From the NCBI RefSeq assembly GCF_024448165.1, contig NZ_JAMOLN010000096.1, positions 1-36,775 on the forward strand: DNA of 36,775 bases, read 5' to 3'. Shown piece by piece: positions 7,878 through 15,534 of this stretch. The translations under genes were made by a program, and so were the position numbers. The notes beneath the pieces were generated by a model, which ran no database searches, was not told where the DNA came from, and was given only the letters and a program-made list of their open reading frames with translations. The first letter of the stretch is position 1. The number at the start of each line of letters is the position of its first letter. This DNA is from Streptomyces longispororuber. Its GTDB lineage: Bacteria > Actinomycetota > Actinomycetes > Streptomycetales > Streptomycetaceae.

Positions 7878-9194
7878 ATGACCGACCCGGAAGCGGGACA
7901 GGTGGCACCCGTGCGCCGCGTGCTCGCCGTGATCCCCGCCCGCGGCGGCTCCAAGGGAGTCCCGGCCAAGAACCTCGCCGCGGTCGGCGGTGTGCCCCTG
8001 GTCGCCCGCGCCGTGCGCGAGTGCCTCGCCACCCGGCACGTCACGGACGTCGTGGTCTCCACCGACGACGCGGCCATCGCGGCCGCCGCCCGGGAGGCGG
8101 GCGCCGAGGTCGTCACCCGGCCCGCCGCCATCGCCGGCGACAAGGCCACCTCCGAGGCGGCCGTGCTGCACGCCATGGACGCCCACGAGGCGCTGCAGGG
8201 CGCGGCCGTGGACGTGGTCCTCCTCGTGCAGTGCACCAGCCCCTTCATCGAGCGGGACGACATCGACGGGGTCGTGGCGGCCATCGTCGAGAACGGCGCC
8301 GACAGCGCCCTGACCGTCGCCCCGTTCCACGGGTTCGTGTGGCGGGACGGGTGGGACGCCGTCGACGAGCCCAAGGGCATCGCGGCCGAGCGGACCGCGG
8401 CGGAAGGCGGCGGCGTCGCCGTCCTCACCGGTCAGGAGACCAGCGGCGGCTACGGCGTCAACCACGACAAGTCCTTCCGGCCGCGCCGCCAGGACCGCCC
8501 CCAGGACCTCCTGGAGACCGGCGCCGTCTACGCGATGGAGGCCACCGGCTTCCGCCGCCACGAGCACCGCTTCTTCGGCCGTACGGAACTCGTCCGCACC
8601 GACCCCGCCCGGGTCCTGGAGATCGACGACCCGCACGACCTGGCCCGCGCCCGCGCGCTGGCCCCTCTCCTCGACATCACCGCCGCCGCGGCACGCACCC
8701 TCCCCACCCGGGAGGACATCGACGCGGTCGTCCTCGACTTCGACGGCACCCAGACCGACGACAAGGTGCTGATCGACTCCGACGGACGGGAGTTCGTCAC
8801 CGTGCACCGCGGTGACGGCCTCGGCATCGCGGCCCTCCGCAAGAGCGGCCTCACGATGCTGATCCTGTCCACGGAGGTGAACCCGGTCGTCGCCGCCCGG
8901 GCCCGGAAGCTCAAGATCCCGGTCCTGCACGGCATCGACCGCAAGGACCTCGCACTGAAGCAGTGGTGCGAGGAGCAGGGCATCGCGCCGGAGCGCGTGC
9001 TCTACGTCGGCAACGACGTCAACGACCTCCCGTGCTTCGCCCTCGCCGGCTGGCCCGTGGCGGTCGCGAGCGCCCATGACGTCGTGCGCGGCGCCGCACG
9101 CGCGGTCACCACCGTCCCCGGTGGCGACGGCGCGATCCGAGAGATCGCCAGCTGGATCCTCGGCCCCTCTCTCGACTCCCTCGAAACCAAGTAA
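7878..9194 (+). CDS. CMP-nonulosonate (NeuA-like) cytidylyltransferase fused to HAD phosphatase
   Basis: A 438-residue two-domain enzyme. Residues about 14-265 form the cytidylyltransferase: AVIPARGGSKGVPAKNL at the start (CTP-binding loop), LLVQCTSPF in the middle and DDPHDLARA at the end. Residues about 280-430 form a C0-type HAD phosphatase with D287 and D289 in DFDGT, S331-T332 (motif II), K356 (motif III) and GNDVND (378-383, motif IV). All catalytic positions look intact. Expected reactions are dephosphorylation of a nonulosonate 9-phosphate and activation of the free acid with CTP. The ATG has GAAGGAGA 7 bases upstream. A NeuB-like synthase follows after 14 bases, so synthesis, dephosphorylation and activation are encoded side by side. 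Kdn or sialate as substrate is inference. Confidence 0.9.
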   Translation: MTDPEAGQVAPVRRVLAVIPARGGSKGVPAKNLAAVGGVPLVARAVRECLATRHVTDVVVSTDDAAIAAAAREAGAEVVTRPAAIAGDKATSEAAVLHAMDAHEALQGAAVDVVLLVQCTSPFIERDDIDGVVAAIVENGADSALTVAPFHGFVWRDGWDAVDEPKGIAAERTAAEGGGVAVLTGQETSGGYGVNHDKSFRPRRQDRPQDLLETGAVYAMEATGFRRHEHRFFGRTELVRTDPARVLEIDDPHDLARARALAPLLDITAAAARTLPTREDIDAVVLDFDGTQTDDKVLIDSDGREFVTVHRGDGLGIAALRKSGLTMLILSTEVNPVVAARARKLKIPVLHGIDRKDLALKQWCEEQGIAPERVLYVGNDVNDLPCFALAGWPVAVASAHDVVRGAARAVTTVPGGDGAIREIASWILGPSLDSLETK

Positions 9195-9208
9195 GGAACG
9201 CACCTCTC

Positions 9209-10150
9209 ATGTCTGTTCTCAACTCCCGCCTCCGCACCTTCGGTTCGCGCACCGCGGGCCCCGGTCAGCCCGTGTACATCACCGGTGAGATCGGCATCAA
9301 CCACAACGGTGACCTGGAGAACGCGTTCAAGCTGATCGACGTCGCCGCCGAGGCCGGCTGCGACGCCGTCAAGTTCCAGAAGCGCACCCCCGAGATCTGC
9401 ACCCCGCGCGACCAGTGGGACATCGAGCGGGACACCCCCTGGGGCCGCATGACCTACATCGACTACCGCCACCGCGTCGAGTTCGGCGAGGACGAGTACC
9501 GCCAGATCGACGAGCACTGCAAGAAGCGCGGCATCGACTGGTTCGCCTCCCCGTGGGACACCGAGGCCGTCGCCTTCCTGGAGAAGTTCGACGTCCCGGC
9601 CCACAAGGTCGCCTCGGCCTCCCTCACCGACGACGAGCTGCTGCGCGCCCTGCGCGCCACCGGCCGCACCGTCATCCTCTCCACCGGCATGTCGACGCCG
9701 AAGCAGATCCGCCACGCGGTCGAGGTCCTCGGCTCCGACAACATCCTGATGTGCCACGCCACGTCGACGTACCCGGCGCAGGCCGAGGAGCTCAACCTCC
9801 GCGTCATCAACACCCTCCAGGCCGAGTACCCGAACGTCCCGATCGGCTACTCCGGCCACGAGACCGGCCTGCAGACCACGCTCGCCGCCGTCGCCCTCGG
9901 CGCCACCTTCGTCGAGCGCCACATCACCCTCGACCGCGCCATGTGGGGCTCCGACCAGGCCGCCTCCGTGGAGCCGCAGGGCCTCACCCGCCTCGTCCGC
10001 GACATCCGCACCATCGAGGCCTCCCTCGGTGACGGCGTCAAGAAGGTCTACGAGTCGGAGCTCGGCCCGATGAAGAAGCTGCGCCGCGTCGCGGGCGTCG
10101 TCGCCGAGTCGGAGATCGCCGTCGCGGCCGGCGAGCCCGTGGCCGTCTGA
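9209..10150 (+). CDS. NeuB-like nonulosonic acid (phosphate) synthase, lacking the SAF domain
   Basis: A 313-residue TIM-barrel enzyme that condenses phosphoenolpyruvate with a six-carbon sugar (or its phosphate) to a nine-carbon keto acid. Family motifs are clear: EIGINHNGD (28-36), DAVKFQKRTPE, FASPWD, ILSTGMST, YSGHETG and the metal/PEP region ERHITLDRAMWGSDQA. NeuB proteins usually have about 340 residues and end in an antifreeze-like SAF domain. This one stops about 25 residues after the barrel, so the SAF domain is absent. There is no NeuC epimerase nearby to supply ManNAc, so mannose 6-phosphate giving Kdn 9-phosphate is the more likely reaction; the HAD domain of the upstream gene would then remove the phosphate. 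Start ATG 9209, with AAGGAACG upstream. Confidence 0.88.
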   Translation: MSVLNSRLRTFGSRTAGPGQPVYITGEIGINHNGDLENAFKLIDVAAEAGCDAVKFQKRTPEICTPRDQWDIERDTPWGRMTYIDYRHRVEFGEDEYRQIDEHCKKRGIDWFASPWDTEAVAFLEKFDVPAHKVASASLTDDELLRALRATGRTVILSTGMSTPKQIRHAVEVLGSDNILMCHATSTYPAQAEELNLRVINTLQAEYPNVPIGYSGHETGLQTTLAAVALGATFVERHITLDRAMWGSDQAASVEPQGLTRLVRDIRTIEASLGDGVKKVYESELGPMKKLRRVAGVVAESEIAVAAGEPVAV

Positions 10151-10232
10151 TCCGTACGACCTCCACCTCCACCGCGGTCCGGCGCACTCGACCAGCGCCG
10201 GGCCGCCACGGCGTCCCCGGGGAGGGCCGCAC

Positions 10233-11255
10233 ATGTCCAGCAGCACGCTGTGCTTCGTCGAGAGCCCGGTGCAGCTCCTCAACGTCCTGGAGTGGGCCCA
10301 CCACGACGGGGCCACCGCGACCGTCGTCGTCCTGTCGCCCACCGACCCGATGACCCGCGGCCAGCTGCGCCGGATGGCCGAACTCGCCCGCGGGGAAGGC
10401 CACACGGTCCGCTGGGAGGAGGCGCGCGGCGGCGCGGCCGCCCCCTTCCAGACGATCGGCGGCCTCGCGGGACCGCTGCGGGCGGCCGACCGGATAGTGA
10501 TCGGCGACCCGTTCTCCCGCTACGTGCAGCTGCTGCTGACGATCACTCGCGCCCGTGACCTGGTCGTCGTCGACGACGGCACCGCCACGATGGAGTTCGT
10601 CTCCCAGCTCGCCCGCGGGGAGCGGCTGGTGCGCTGGCACCGGCGCGGCGGCCGCCCCGGACCCCGCGATCTGGTCTTCGGCCCGATCTCGTCCGCGGCC
10701 CGCCGCCGGCTCACCCCGCGGGCGGGCCGCCGCGCGGTGTCCCTGTTCACCTCCATGCCGGTCGACGAGGCCCTCGACGGAGTCACCGTCAGCGCCAACG
10801 CGTACGCCTGGACCCGGGCCCGCTTCGGCCCGCCCCGGCTGACCCGCGGCGCCGACCTGGTCGGCACGTCCCTGGTGGAGACCGGCGTCGTCGACCTCGA
10901 CCGCTATCTCGAAGCGGTCCGCGAACTGGCCCGCGCGCACGGCGCCACCCGCTACTTCGCGCACCGCCGCGAGAGCGCCGACAAGCTCCACCGGCTGGTC
11001 GCCGAGACCGGACTGGAGGTCGTCCGCCCCGACCTCCCCCTCGAACTGATCGCCCGGCGCGGCCCCATAGGCCGCACCATCCTCAGCTTTCCGTCCACCG
11101 TCGTGCACACCCTGCCCATCGCCCTGGAGGGCACCGGCGTCAAGGTCGCGGTCTGCGAGATCGATCCGGCCTGGCTGCGCCAGGGCGTCTCCGACCACGC
11201 GCAGGGATTCCTCGCGGGCATCGCGGGGTCGGCGCGGGGAGTACGCACGGTGTGA
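10233..11255 (+). CDS. Second sialyltransferase-like protein (GT52-like), modified HP motif
   Basis: A 340-residue protein with a plan like lipooligosaccharide sialyltransferases. FVESPVQLLN sits near the N-terminus (8-17), the acidic VVDDG motif at 112-116, a YFAHRRES segment at about 246-253 where the family usually has His-Pro-Arg-Glu, and SFPSTVVHTL near the C-terminus. The proline of the HP motif is therefore replaced by arginine. It has no signal peptide or membrane segment. It lies 82 bases downstream of the NeuB gene, with GGGGAGGG six bases before the ATG, and is followed by a terminator-like hairpin, so it is the last gene of the operon. I infer that it transfers Kdn or another nonulosonate residue, perhaps the priming residue. 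Loss of activity is also possible. Confidence 0.65.
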   Translation: MSSSTLCFVESPVQLLNVLEWAHHDGATATVVVLSPTDPMTRGQLRRMAELARGEGHTVRWEEARGGAAAPFQTIGGLAGPLRAADRIVIGDPFSRYVQLLLTITRARDLVVVDDGTATMEFVSQLARGERLVRWHRRGGRPGPRDLVFGPISSAARRRLTPRAGRRAVSLFTSMPVDEALDGVTVSANAYAWTRARFGPPRLTRGADLVGTSLVETGVVDLDRYLEAVRELARAHGATRYFAHRRESADKLHRLVAETGLEVVRPDLPLELIARRGPIGRTILSFPSTVVHTLPIALEGTGVKVAVCEIDPAWLRQGVSDHAQGFLAGIAGSARGVRTV

Positions 11256-11261
11256 GGCCCG

Positions 11262-11285
11262 GCGGTCCCGGCCCGCCGGGACCGC
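11262..11285 (+). terminator. Hairpin terminator after the glycopolymer operon
   Basis: A perfect 10-bp inverted repeat, GCGGTCCCGG (11262-11271) and CCGGGACCGC (11276-11285), with a 4-base loop, starts seven bases after the stop codon. There is no T-run, as is usual in streptomycetes. Confidence 0.7.
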
Positions 11286-11323
11286 ACGGCGAAATCCCCT
11301 GGACCCGGGCCGCCCGGGCCGCC

Positions 11324-11336
11324 TAGCCTGCCTCCC
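11324..11336 (+). promoter_or_regulatory. -10 of leaderless transcript upstream of the MFS gene
   Basis: TAGCCT (11324-11329) is followed by exactly seven bases and a GTG at 11337. The transcript would start at or next to that GTG and carry a leader of about 173 bases before the transporter start. Confidence 0.5.
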
Positions 11337-11438
11337 GTGACCAGCCCCGAGTCCGACAGACTCCGGCCACCGGCAGCCCTCCGGTGGCCTCCTTCCGCGC
11401 AGCGCCGAGGCATCCCTTCCGGATCCCGCCTCCGCTGA
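11337..11438 (+). CDS. Putative leader peptide of chloramphenicol-efflux gene
   Basis: A 33-codon frame beginning GTG ACC AGC and ending TGA at 11436-11438. It starts exactly where a leaderless transcript from TAGCCT would begin, 71 bases before the transporter GTG. The peptide is rich in Arg, Pro and Ser and resembles no domain I know. Its codons 5-18 span hairpin arms that could control access to the transporter ribosome binding site, as in ribosome-stalling attenuators of chloramphenicol-resistance genes. The evidence is position and structure only, and the frame could be fortuitous in GC-rich DNA. Confidence 0.4.
   Translation: MTSPESDRLRPPAALRWPPSAQRRGIPSGSRLR
11349..11389 (+). promoter_or_regulatory. 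Tandem hairpins of a putative translation attenuator
   Basis: Hairpin one pairs GAGTC (11349-11353) with GACTC (11359-11363). Hairpin two pairs GGCCACCGG (11365-11373) with CCGGTGGCC (11381-11389). The segment GACTCCG (11359-11365) is also complementary to CGGAGTC (11499-11505), which contains the GGAG ribosome binding site of the transporter. A ribosome on the leader could therefore decide which pairing forms. No folding energy was computed. Confidence 0.4.
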
Positions 11439-11509
11439 CGCCTGCCATCGGACGCACTGCCGTACCGCGACCTGTCCCGCTCGTCGTCCGTACGGTCACG
11501 GAGTCCGCT

Positions 11510-12673
11510 GTGCCCTTCACCCTCCATCTGCTCGCCCTCGCCGTCTTCGCGCAGGGCACCTCCGAATTCATGCTGTCCGGCCTTCTCCCGGACATCGCCC
11601 ACGACCTGGGCGTATCCGTCCCCGCCGCCGGCGCGCTCACCTCGGCCTTCGCCGTCGGCATGGTCGTCGGGGCGCCGCTCATGGCGGTCCTCGCGGCCCG
11701 CCGCTCGCGCCGCGCGGCGCTCCTCGGCTCCCTGTCGGTGTTCCTGCTCGCGCACGTGGTGGGCGCCCTCACCGGCAGCTACGGCGTGCTGCTCGCGACC
11801 CGCGTCGTCGCGGCGCTCGCCAACGCCGGGTTCCTCGCGGTCGCCCTCGCCACGGCGGCGGCCCTGGTGGCCCCCGACGCCAAGGGCCGCGCCACGTCGA
11901 TCCTGCTCGGCGGCACCACCCTGGCCTGCGTCGCGGGCGTGCCGGGCGGCGCGCTGCTCGGCCAACTCCTCGGCTGGCGCGCCGCGTTCTGGGCGGTCGC
12001 GCTGATCTGCGTGCCCGCGCTCGTGGCGGTCGTGCGGTCGGTCCCGGCGGGCGGCGGCTCCCGGACCGGGGTCCGCGGCGAACTCCCCGCCCTGCGCAGC
12101 CCCCGCCTGCTGACGGCCCTGCTGCTCGGCGCCCTGGTCAACGCGGCCACTTTCGCTACGTTCACCTACCTCGCGCCCCTGGCCACCGAGGTGACCGGGA
12201 TCGGGGCGGACCGGGTACCCGTACTGCTCGCCCTGTTCGGGCTCGGCTCGTTCACCGGGGTGAGCGCGGCGGGCCGGCTCTCGGACGCCCGGCCGCTGCC
12301 GGTCCTCGTGGGCGGCGGCGCGGCGCTGGCCGCGGGCTGGCTGCTGCTCGCCCTCACCGCGGGGAACGTGCCGGTCACCCTGGCCCTCGCCTTCGTGCAG
12401 GGCGCCCTGTCCTTCGCGGTCGGCTCGACCCTGATCGCCCGCGCCCTCTACGCGGCGTCCGCCGCGCCCACCCTCGCGGGCGGTCTCGCGACGGCCGCCC
12501 TGAACGTCGGGGCGGCGCTCGGACCCTGGGCCGGCGGGCTCGCGATCGGGGGCGGCCACGGATACCGGGCGGTGCCGGGGGTGAGCGCGGGGCTCGTGCT
12601 GGCCGCGTTCGCGGTGGCGGGCCTGGCCGCGTACAGGCGTTCGTACGGAGACACGCCGAAAGCCCCGGTGTAG
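11510..12673 (+). CDS. MFS drug efflux transporter, chloramphenicol-resistance (CmlR/Cmx) type
   Basis: A 387-residue 12-helix proton antiporter of the DHA1 drug:H+ class. The sequence follows the S. lividans chloramphenicol-resistance protein closely as I recall it. Shared segments include AVFAQGTSEFMLSGLLPDI at the N-terminus, LTSAFAVGMVVGAPLMA in helix 2, VGVPGGALLG-type motif C in helix 5 and FVQGALSFAVGSTLI near the C-terminus. Expected role is export of chloramphenicol or related amphenicols. The frame is open from 11384, but the GTG at 11510 has GGAG six bases upstream and begins at the family N-terminus. A leader ORF and hairpins upstream suggest drug-induced expression. It has no operon partner. 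Confidence 0.88.
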   Translation: MPFTLHLLALAVFAQGTSEFMLSGLLPDIAHDLGVSVPAAGALTSAFAVGMVVGAPLMAVLAARRSRRAALLGSLSVFLLAHVVGALTGSYGVLLATRVVAALANAGFLAVALATAAALVAPDAKGRATSILLGGTTLACVAGVPGGALLGQLLGWRAAFWAVALICVPALVAVVRSVPAGGGSRTGVRGELPALRSPRLLTALLLGALVNAATFATFTYLAPLATEVTGIGADRVPVLLALFGLGSFTGVSAAGRLSDARPLPVLVGGGAALAAGWLLLALTAGNVPVTLALAFVQGALSFAVGSTLIARALYAASAAPTLAGGLATAALNVGAALGPWAGGLAIGGGHGYRAVPGVSAGLVLAAFAVAGLAAYRRSYGDTPKAPV

Positions 12674-12796
12674 CCGCAGGTCGAAAGAGTCGTCATACCC
12701 GTCTGGCGCGATCCATATGCGTAGCGCGGCCAGGTTTCTTACCCCAATCTGGCTGAACTTTTGTTGATCGAGGGTTAGTTGGCCTGTGCATCGCCC

Positions 12797-12809
12797 TACC
12801 CTTCAGAGG
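12797..12809 (+). promoter_or_regulatory. -10 of leaderless M20 amidohydrolase transcript
   Basis: TACCCT (12797-12802) ends seven bases before the GTG at 12810. No clear -35 is seen at 17-18 bases. The AT-richer stretch 12731-12780 is the rest of the promoter region. Confidence 0.45.
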
Positions 12810-14066
12810 GTGAACCAGACGATGTCCCGAGAGTCCGAGGCCGACAAGCCGGGGGAACCCGCCCCGGGCGGCACCCTCCCCGGTGTGCTGCCCGACGCGC
12901 TGCGCGCAGAACTCGTCGCCTTCCGGCGTGACTTGCACATGCACCCCGAGCTGGGCAACCAGGAGTTCCGTACCACCGCCGCGCTCAAGACCCGCCTGGA
13001 GAAGGCCGGTCTCACACCGCGCGTGCTCGGCATCGGCACCGGACTCATCTGCGACATCGGCACCGACACCGGCGAGTGGACCGGCGGCCGCGGCATGCTC
13101 GCGCTGCGCGCCGACATCGACGCGCTGCCCATCCCGGACACCAAGGCGGACTGCGCGTACCGGTCCACCGTCCCGGACCGGGCGCACGCGTGCGGCCACG
13201 ACGTGCACACCACCGTCGTGCTCGGGGCCGGCCTGGTCCTCGCCGAGCTGCACCGGGCCGGCCGGCTCCCGCACCCGGTCCGGCTGATCTTCCAGCCCGC
13301 CGAGGAGGTGCTGCCCGGCGGCGCCCCCGACGCCATCGAGTGCGGTGTGCTCGACGGCGTGCGGCGGATCGTCGGCGTGCACTGCGACCCGAAGGTCGAG
13401 GCCGGCCGCATCGGGCTGCGGCACGGCGCCATCACCAGTGCCTGCGACCGGCTGGAGGTCACGCTCGACGGACCCGGCGGCCACACCGCGCGCCCGCACC
13501 TCACCACCGACCTGGTCACCGCCGCCGCCAAGGTCGCCACCGACGTGCCGGCCCTCGTCGCCCGCCGGGTCGACGCCCGCTCCGGGCTCGCCGTCACCTG
13601 GGGCCGCCTGGAAACCGGTCACGCGTGCAACGTGATCCCGCAGCACGCCGAGCTCTCCGGCACCGTCCGCTGCCTGGACATCGAGGCGTGGCGGCACGCG
13701 CCCGACCTGGTGCACGGCGCGATCCAGGAGATCGCCGACCAGTACCGCGCCAAGCCCGTCGTGAACTACATCCGCGGCGTGCCGCCGGTCGTCAACGACC
13801 CGGCGGTGACCGACCTGCTGCGGGACGCCATGGTCACCAGGCTCGGCCCCGACTCCGTCGAGGACACCCAGCAGAGCCTGGGCGGCGAGGACTTCTCCTG
13901 GTACCTGGAGCACGTGCCGGGCGCGATGGCCCGGCTCGGGGTGAAGACCCCGGGGGAGCGCGGGAGCAGGGACCTGCACCAGGGGGACTTCGACGCCGAC
14001 GAGTCCGCGATCACGGTGGGCGTGGAGCTCTTCACGGCGGCGGCGCTGCTCGACGCGGGGGAGTGA
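12810..14066 (+). CDS. M20 (M20D) family amidohydrolase / aminoacylase
   Basis: A 418-residue cytosolic metallo-amidohydrolase of the hippurate / IAA-amino acid hydrolase branch. It shows the HMHPELGNQEF substrate-entry motif, the metal-site segments HACGHDVHTT and QPAEEV, the HCDP motif, a GGHTARPH lid-domain histidine and the C-terminal LGGEDFSWYL. Usual length is about 400, so it is complete. The likely reaction is hydrolysis of an N-acyl amino acid or similar amide; the substrate is unknown. I give GTG 12810, which fits a leaderless transcript. ATG 12822 is equally possible and would remove four residues. It lies alone between the efflux gene and the first BMP gene, with no shared operator seen. 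Confidence 0.87.
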   Translation: MNQTMSRESEADKPGEPAPGGTLPGVLPDALRAELVAFRRDLHMHPELGNQEFRTTAALKTRLEKAGLTPRVLGIGTGLICDIGTDTGEWTGGRGMLALRADIDALPIPDTKADCAYRSTVPDRAHACGHDVHTTVVLGAGLVLAELHRAGRLPHPVRLIFQPAEEVLPGGAPDAIECGVLDGVRRIVGVHCDPKVEAGRIGLRHGAITSACDRLEVTLDGPGGHTARPHLTTDLVTAAAKVATDVPALVARRVDARSGLAVTWGRLETGHACNVIPQHAELSGTVRCLDIEAWRHAPDLVHGAIQEIADQYRAKPVVNYIRGVPPVVNDPAVTDLLRDAMVTRLGPDSVEDTQQSLGGEDFSWYLEHVPGAMARLGVKTPGERGSRDLHQGDFDADESAITVGVELFTAAALLDAGE

Positions 14067-14171
14067 GCGGAGCGGTCGGTTCGACACCGTTCGCCGGAGT
14101 GCTTCACCGGACCGTAACCGGCGGGCGGCACGAATCGATAACGGCCCGTTCGCAAGGCATTCCTAGGAGTG

Positions 14172-14188
14172 TCTACGCGCGTTATCGT
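14172..14188 (+). promoter_or_regulatory. Nucleoside-regulon palindrome and -10 upstream of bmp1
   Basis: TCTACGCGCGTTA (14172-14184) overlaps the -10-like TATCGT (14183-14188). The block 14171-14203 is nearly repeated before the second BMP gene, with 14 identical bases at its start. Related palindromes stand before the ABC operon, deoA and add. A repressor bound here would cover the -10. Confidence 0.65.
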
Positions 14189-14240
14189 GCGCCGAACTGA
14201 GCGCCATTTCAGGCGTGTTGGATGATTGGGGAACTTCCTG

Positions 14241-15296
14241 ATGCGTCGAATATCACGGCTGACGCAGATTGCCGTCGGCGTCACCGGTCTGGCGCTCGCC
14301 GCCACTGCTTGTGGCGGCACCAGCTCCGAGAAGAACTCGGGTGGTGAGGGCAAGTCCGACCTGGGCCTGGCCATCGCCTACGACGTGGGCGGCCGGGGCG
14401 ACCAGTCGTTCAACGACTCCGCGTACGAGGGCCTGGTCAAGAGCGAGAAGGAGTTCGGCTACAAGACGGCCGACCAGGAGCCGAAGGACGGCGAGTCCGA
14501 CGACGACAAGGCCCAGCGGCTCTCCAACCTGGCCAAGGCCGGCTACAACCCGGTCGTCGGCATCGGGTACGCCTACGGCCCGGCGATGACGGAGGTGTCG
14601 AAGAAGTTCCCGAAGACCACGTTCGGCATCGTCGACTCGGTCGTCGAGGGCAAGAACGTCGCCTCCCTGGTCTTCGCCGAGAACGAGTCGTCCTACCTGG
14701 CAGGCGTGGCCGCCGCCAAGGCGACCAAGACGAACCACGTCGGCTTCGTCGGCGGCGTCGACAACGAACTGATCAACAAGTTCCAGGCCGGCTTCGAGCA
14801 GGGCGTCGCCGACACCAAGAAGGGCATCAAGGTCGACGTCCAGTACCTGGACGAGGACCCGGCCAAGGGCTTCGCGAGCCCGGACCTCGGTGAGGCCGCC
14901 GCCGGCAAGCAGCTGGAGGACGGCGCCGACGTGCTGTACCACGCGGCCGGTCTGTCGGGGCAGGGCGTGATCAAGGCGGCCGCCGAGCAGAAGAAGTGGG
15001 TCATCGGCGTCGACTCCGACCAGTACAAGCAGCAGTCGCTGGCGAAGTACAAGGACTACATCCTCACCTCCGCGCTCAAGGAGGTCGGCGGCTCGGTCTA
15101 CGCGCTGGCGAAGTCGGTCAAGGACGGCAAGCCGCTGAGCGGTGTGCAGACCTTCGACCTCAAGGTCGACGGCGTGGGCGCCTCCGAGTCGAACCCCAAG
15201 TTCCAGGAGATCGCCGGTCTCGCCGACGCCGTCGCCAAGGCCAAGAAGGGCATCATCGACGGCACGATCAAGGTGGACACCAAGCCGAAGAAGTGA
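14241..15296 (+). CDS. BMP family nucleoside-binding lipoprotein 1
   Basis: A 351-residue solute-binding lipoprotein of the Bmp/PnrA family, which captures purine or pyrimidine nucleosides for ABC import. The signal peptide ends in LAATAC with the lipidated cysteine at C24, followed by a Ser/Gly/Lys linker. The mature part has AIAYDVGGRGDQSFND, GIGYAYGP, NHVGFVGGVDN, YHAAGLSGQG and GVDSDQ, the segments that line the nucleoside site in PnrA-like proteins. I chose ATG 14241 because the signal peptide begins there; TTG 14226 is in frame but adds only five residues. The next gene is a close paralogue, then the matching ATPase and permeases. A long hairpin after the stop suggests separate termination. 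Confidence 0.92.
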   Translation: MRRISRLTQIAVGVTGLALAATACGGTSSEKNSGGEGKSDLGLAIAYDVGGRGDQSFNDSAYEGLVKSEKEFGYKTADQEPKDGESDDDKAQRLSNLAKAGYNPVVGIGYAYGPAMTEVSKKFPKTTFGIVDSVVEGKNVASLVFAENESSYLAGVAAAKATKTNHVGFVGGVDNELINKFQAGFEQGVADTKKGIKVDVQYLDEDPAKGFASPDLGEAAAGKQLEDGADVLYHAAGLSGQGVIKAAAEQKKWVIGVDSDQYKQQSLAKYKDYILTSALKEVGGSVYALAKSVKDGKPLSGVQTFDLKVDGVGASESNPKFQEIAGLADAVAKAKKGIIDGTIKVDTKPKK

Positions 15297-15333
15297 GTTG
15301 TACGTATGACGTCGAATCCGTCATACGTACAAC
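15297..15333 (+). terminator. Perfect 15-bp hairpin between the two BMP genes
   Basis: GTTGTACGTATGACG (15297-15311) and its exact complement CGTCATACGTACAAC (15319-15333) flank a 7-base loop, starting directly after the bmp1 stop codon. There is no T-run. It probably ends the bmp1 transcript or protects its 3' end, and the second gene has its own promoter. Confidence 0.75.
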
Positions 15334-15459
15334 GTCGAGGGCGGGCGCCGGACTCTTCGGCGTCCGCCCGTCTTCGCATTCGGAAAGCCCCGTCGGGAGT
15401 GTGGCGAGCGCCTCGCATCGCCCTGGTAACAAGTTGGACAGACAGGGTTTTATGTTTTG

Positions 15460-15476
15460 TCTACGCGCGTTACTGT
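15460..15476 (+). promoter_or_regulatory. Nucleoside-regulon palindrome and -10 upstream of bmp2
   Basis: TCTACGCGCGTTA (15460-15472) overlaps the -10-like TACTGT (15471-15476). The sequence 15459-15491 matches 14171-14203 upstream of bmp1 at nearly every position, so the promoter was duplicated with the gene or is under the same selection. Confidence 0.65.
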
Positions 15477-15534
15477 GCGGCGAACTCAGCGTCGGGTCCT
15501 CTGCGCCGGCGCTTGTACGAAGGAGCACTTCTCA

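Noticed and set aside
7878..10150. N-acetylneuraminic acid (sialic acid) synthesis proper
   Set aside because: No NeuC epimerase or acetyltransferase of the NeuD type is present, and the HAD fusion suits a 9-phosphate route. Kdn is preferred, although not proven.
9002..10405. 467-codon minus-strand frame opposite the NeuB gene
   Set aside because: Its protein is low-complexity Gly/Val/Asp/Leu and shows no domain; the plus strand carries a clear NeuB.
10952..12559. 535-codon minus-strand frame opposite the MFS gene
   Set aside because: Arg/Gly/Glu-rich shadow translation; the plus strand encodes a 12-helix transporter.
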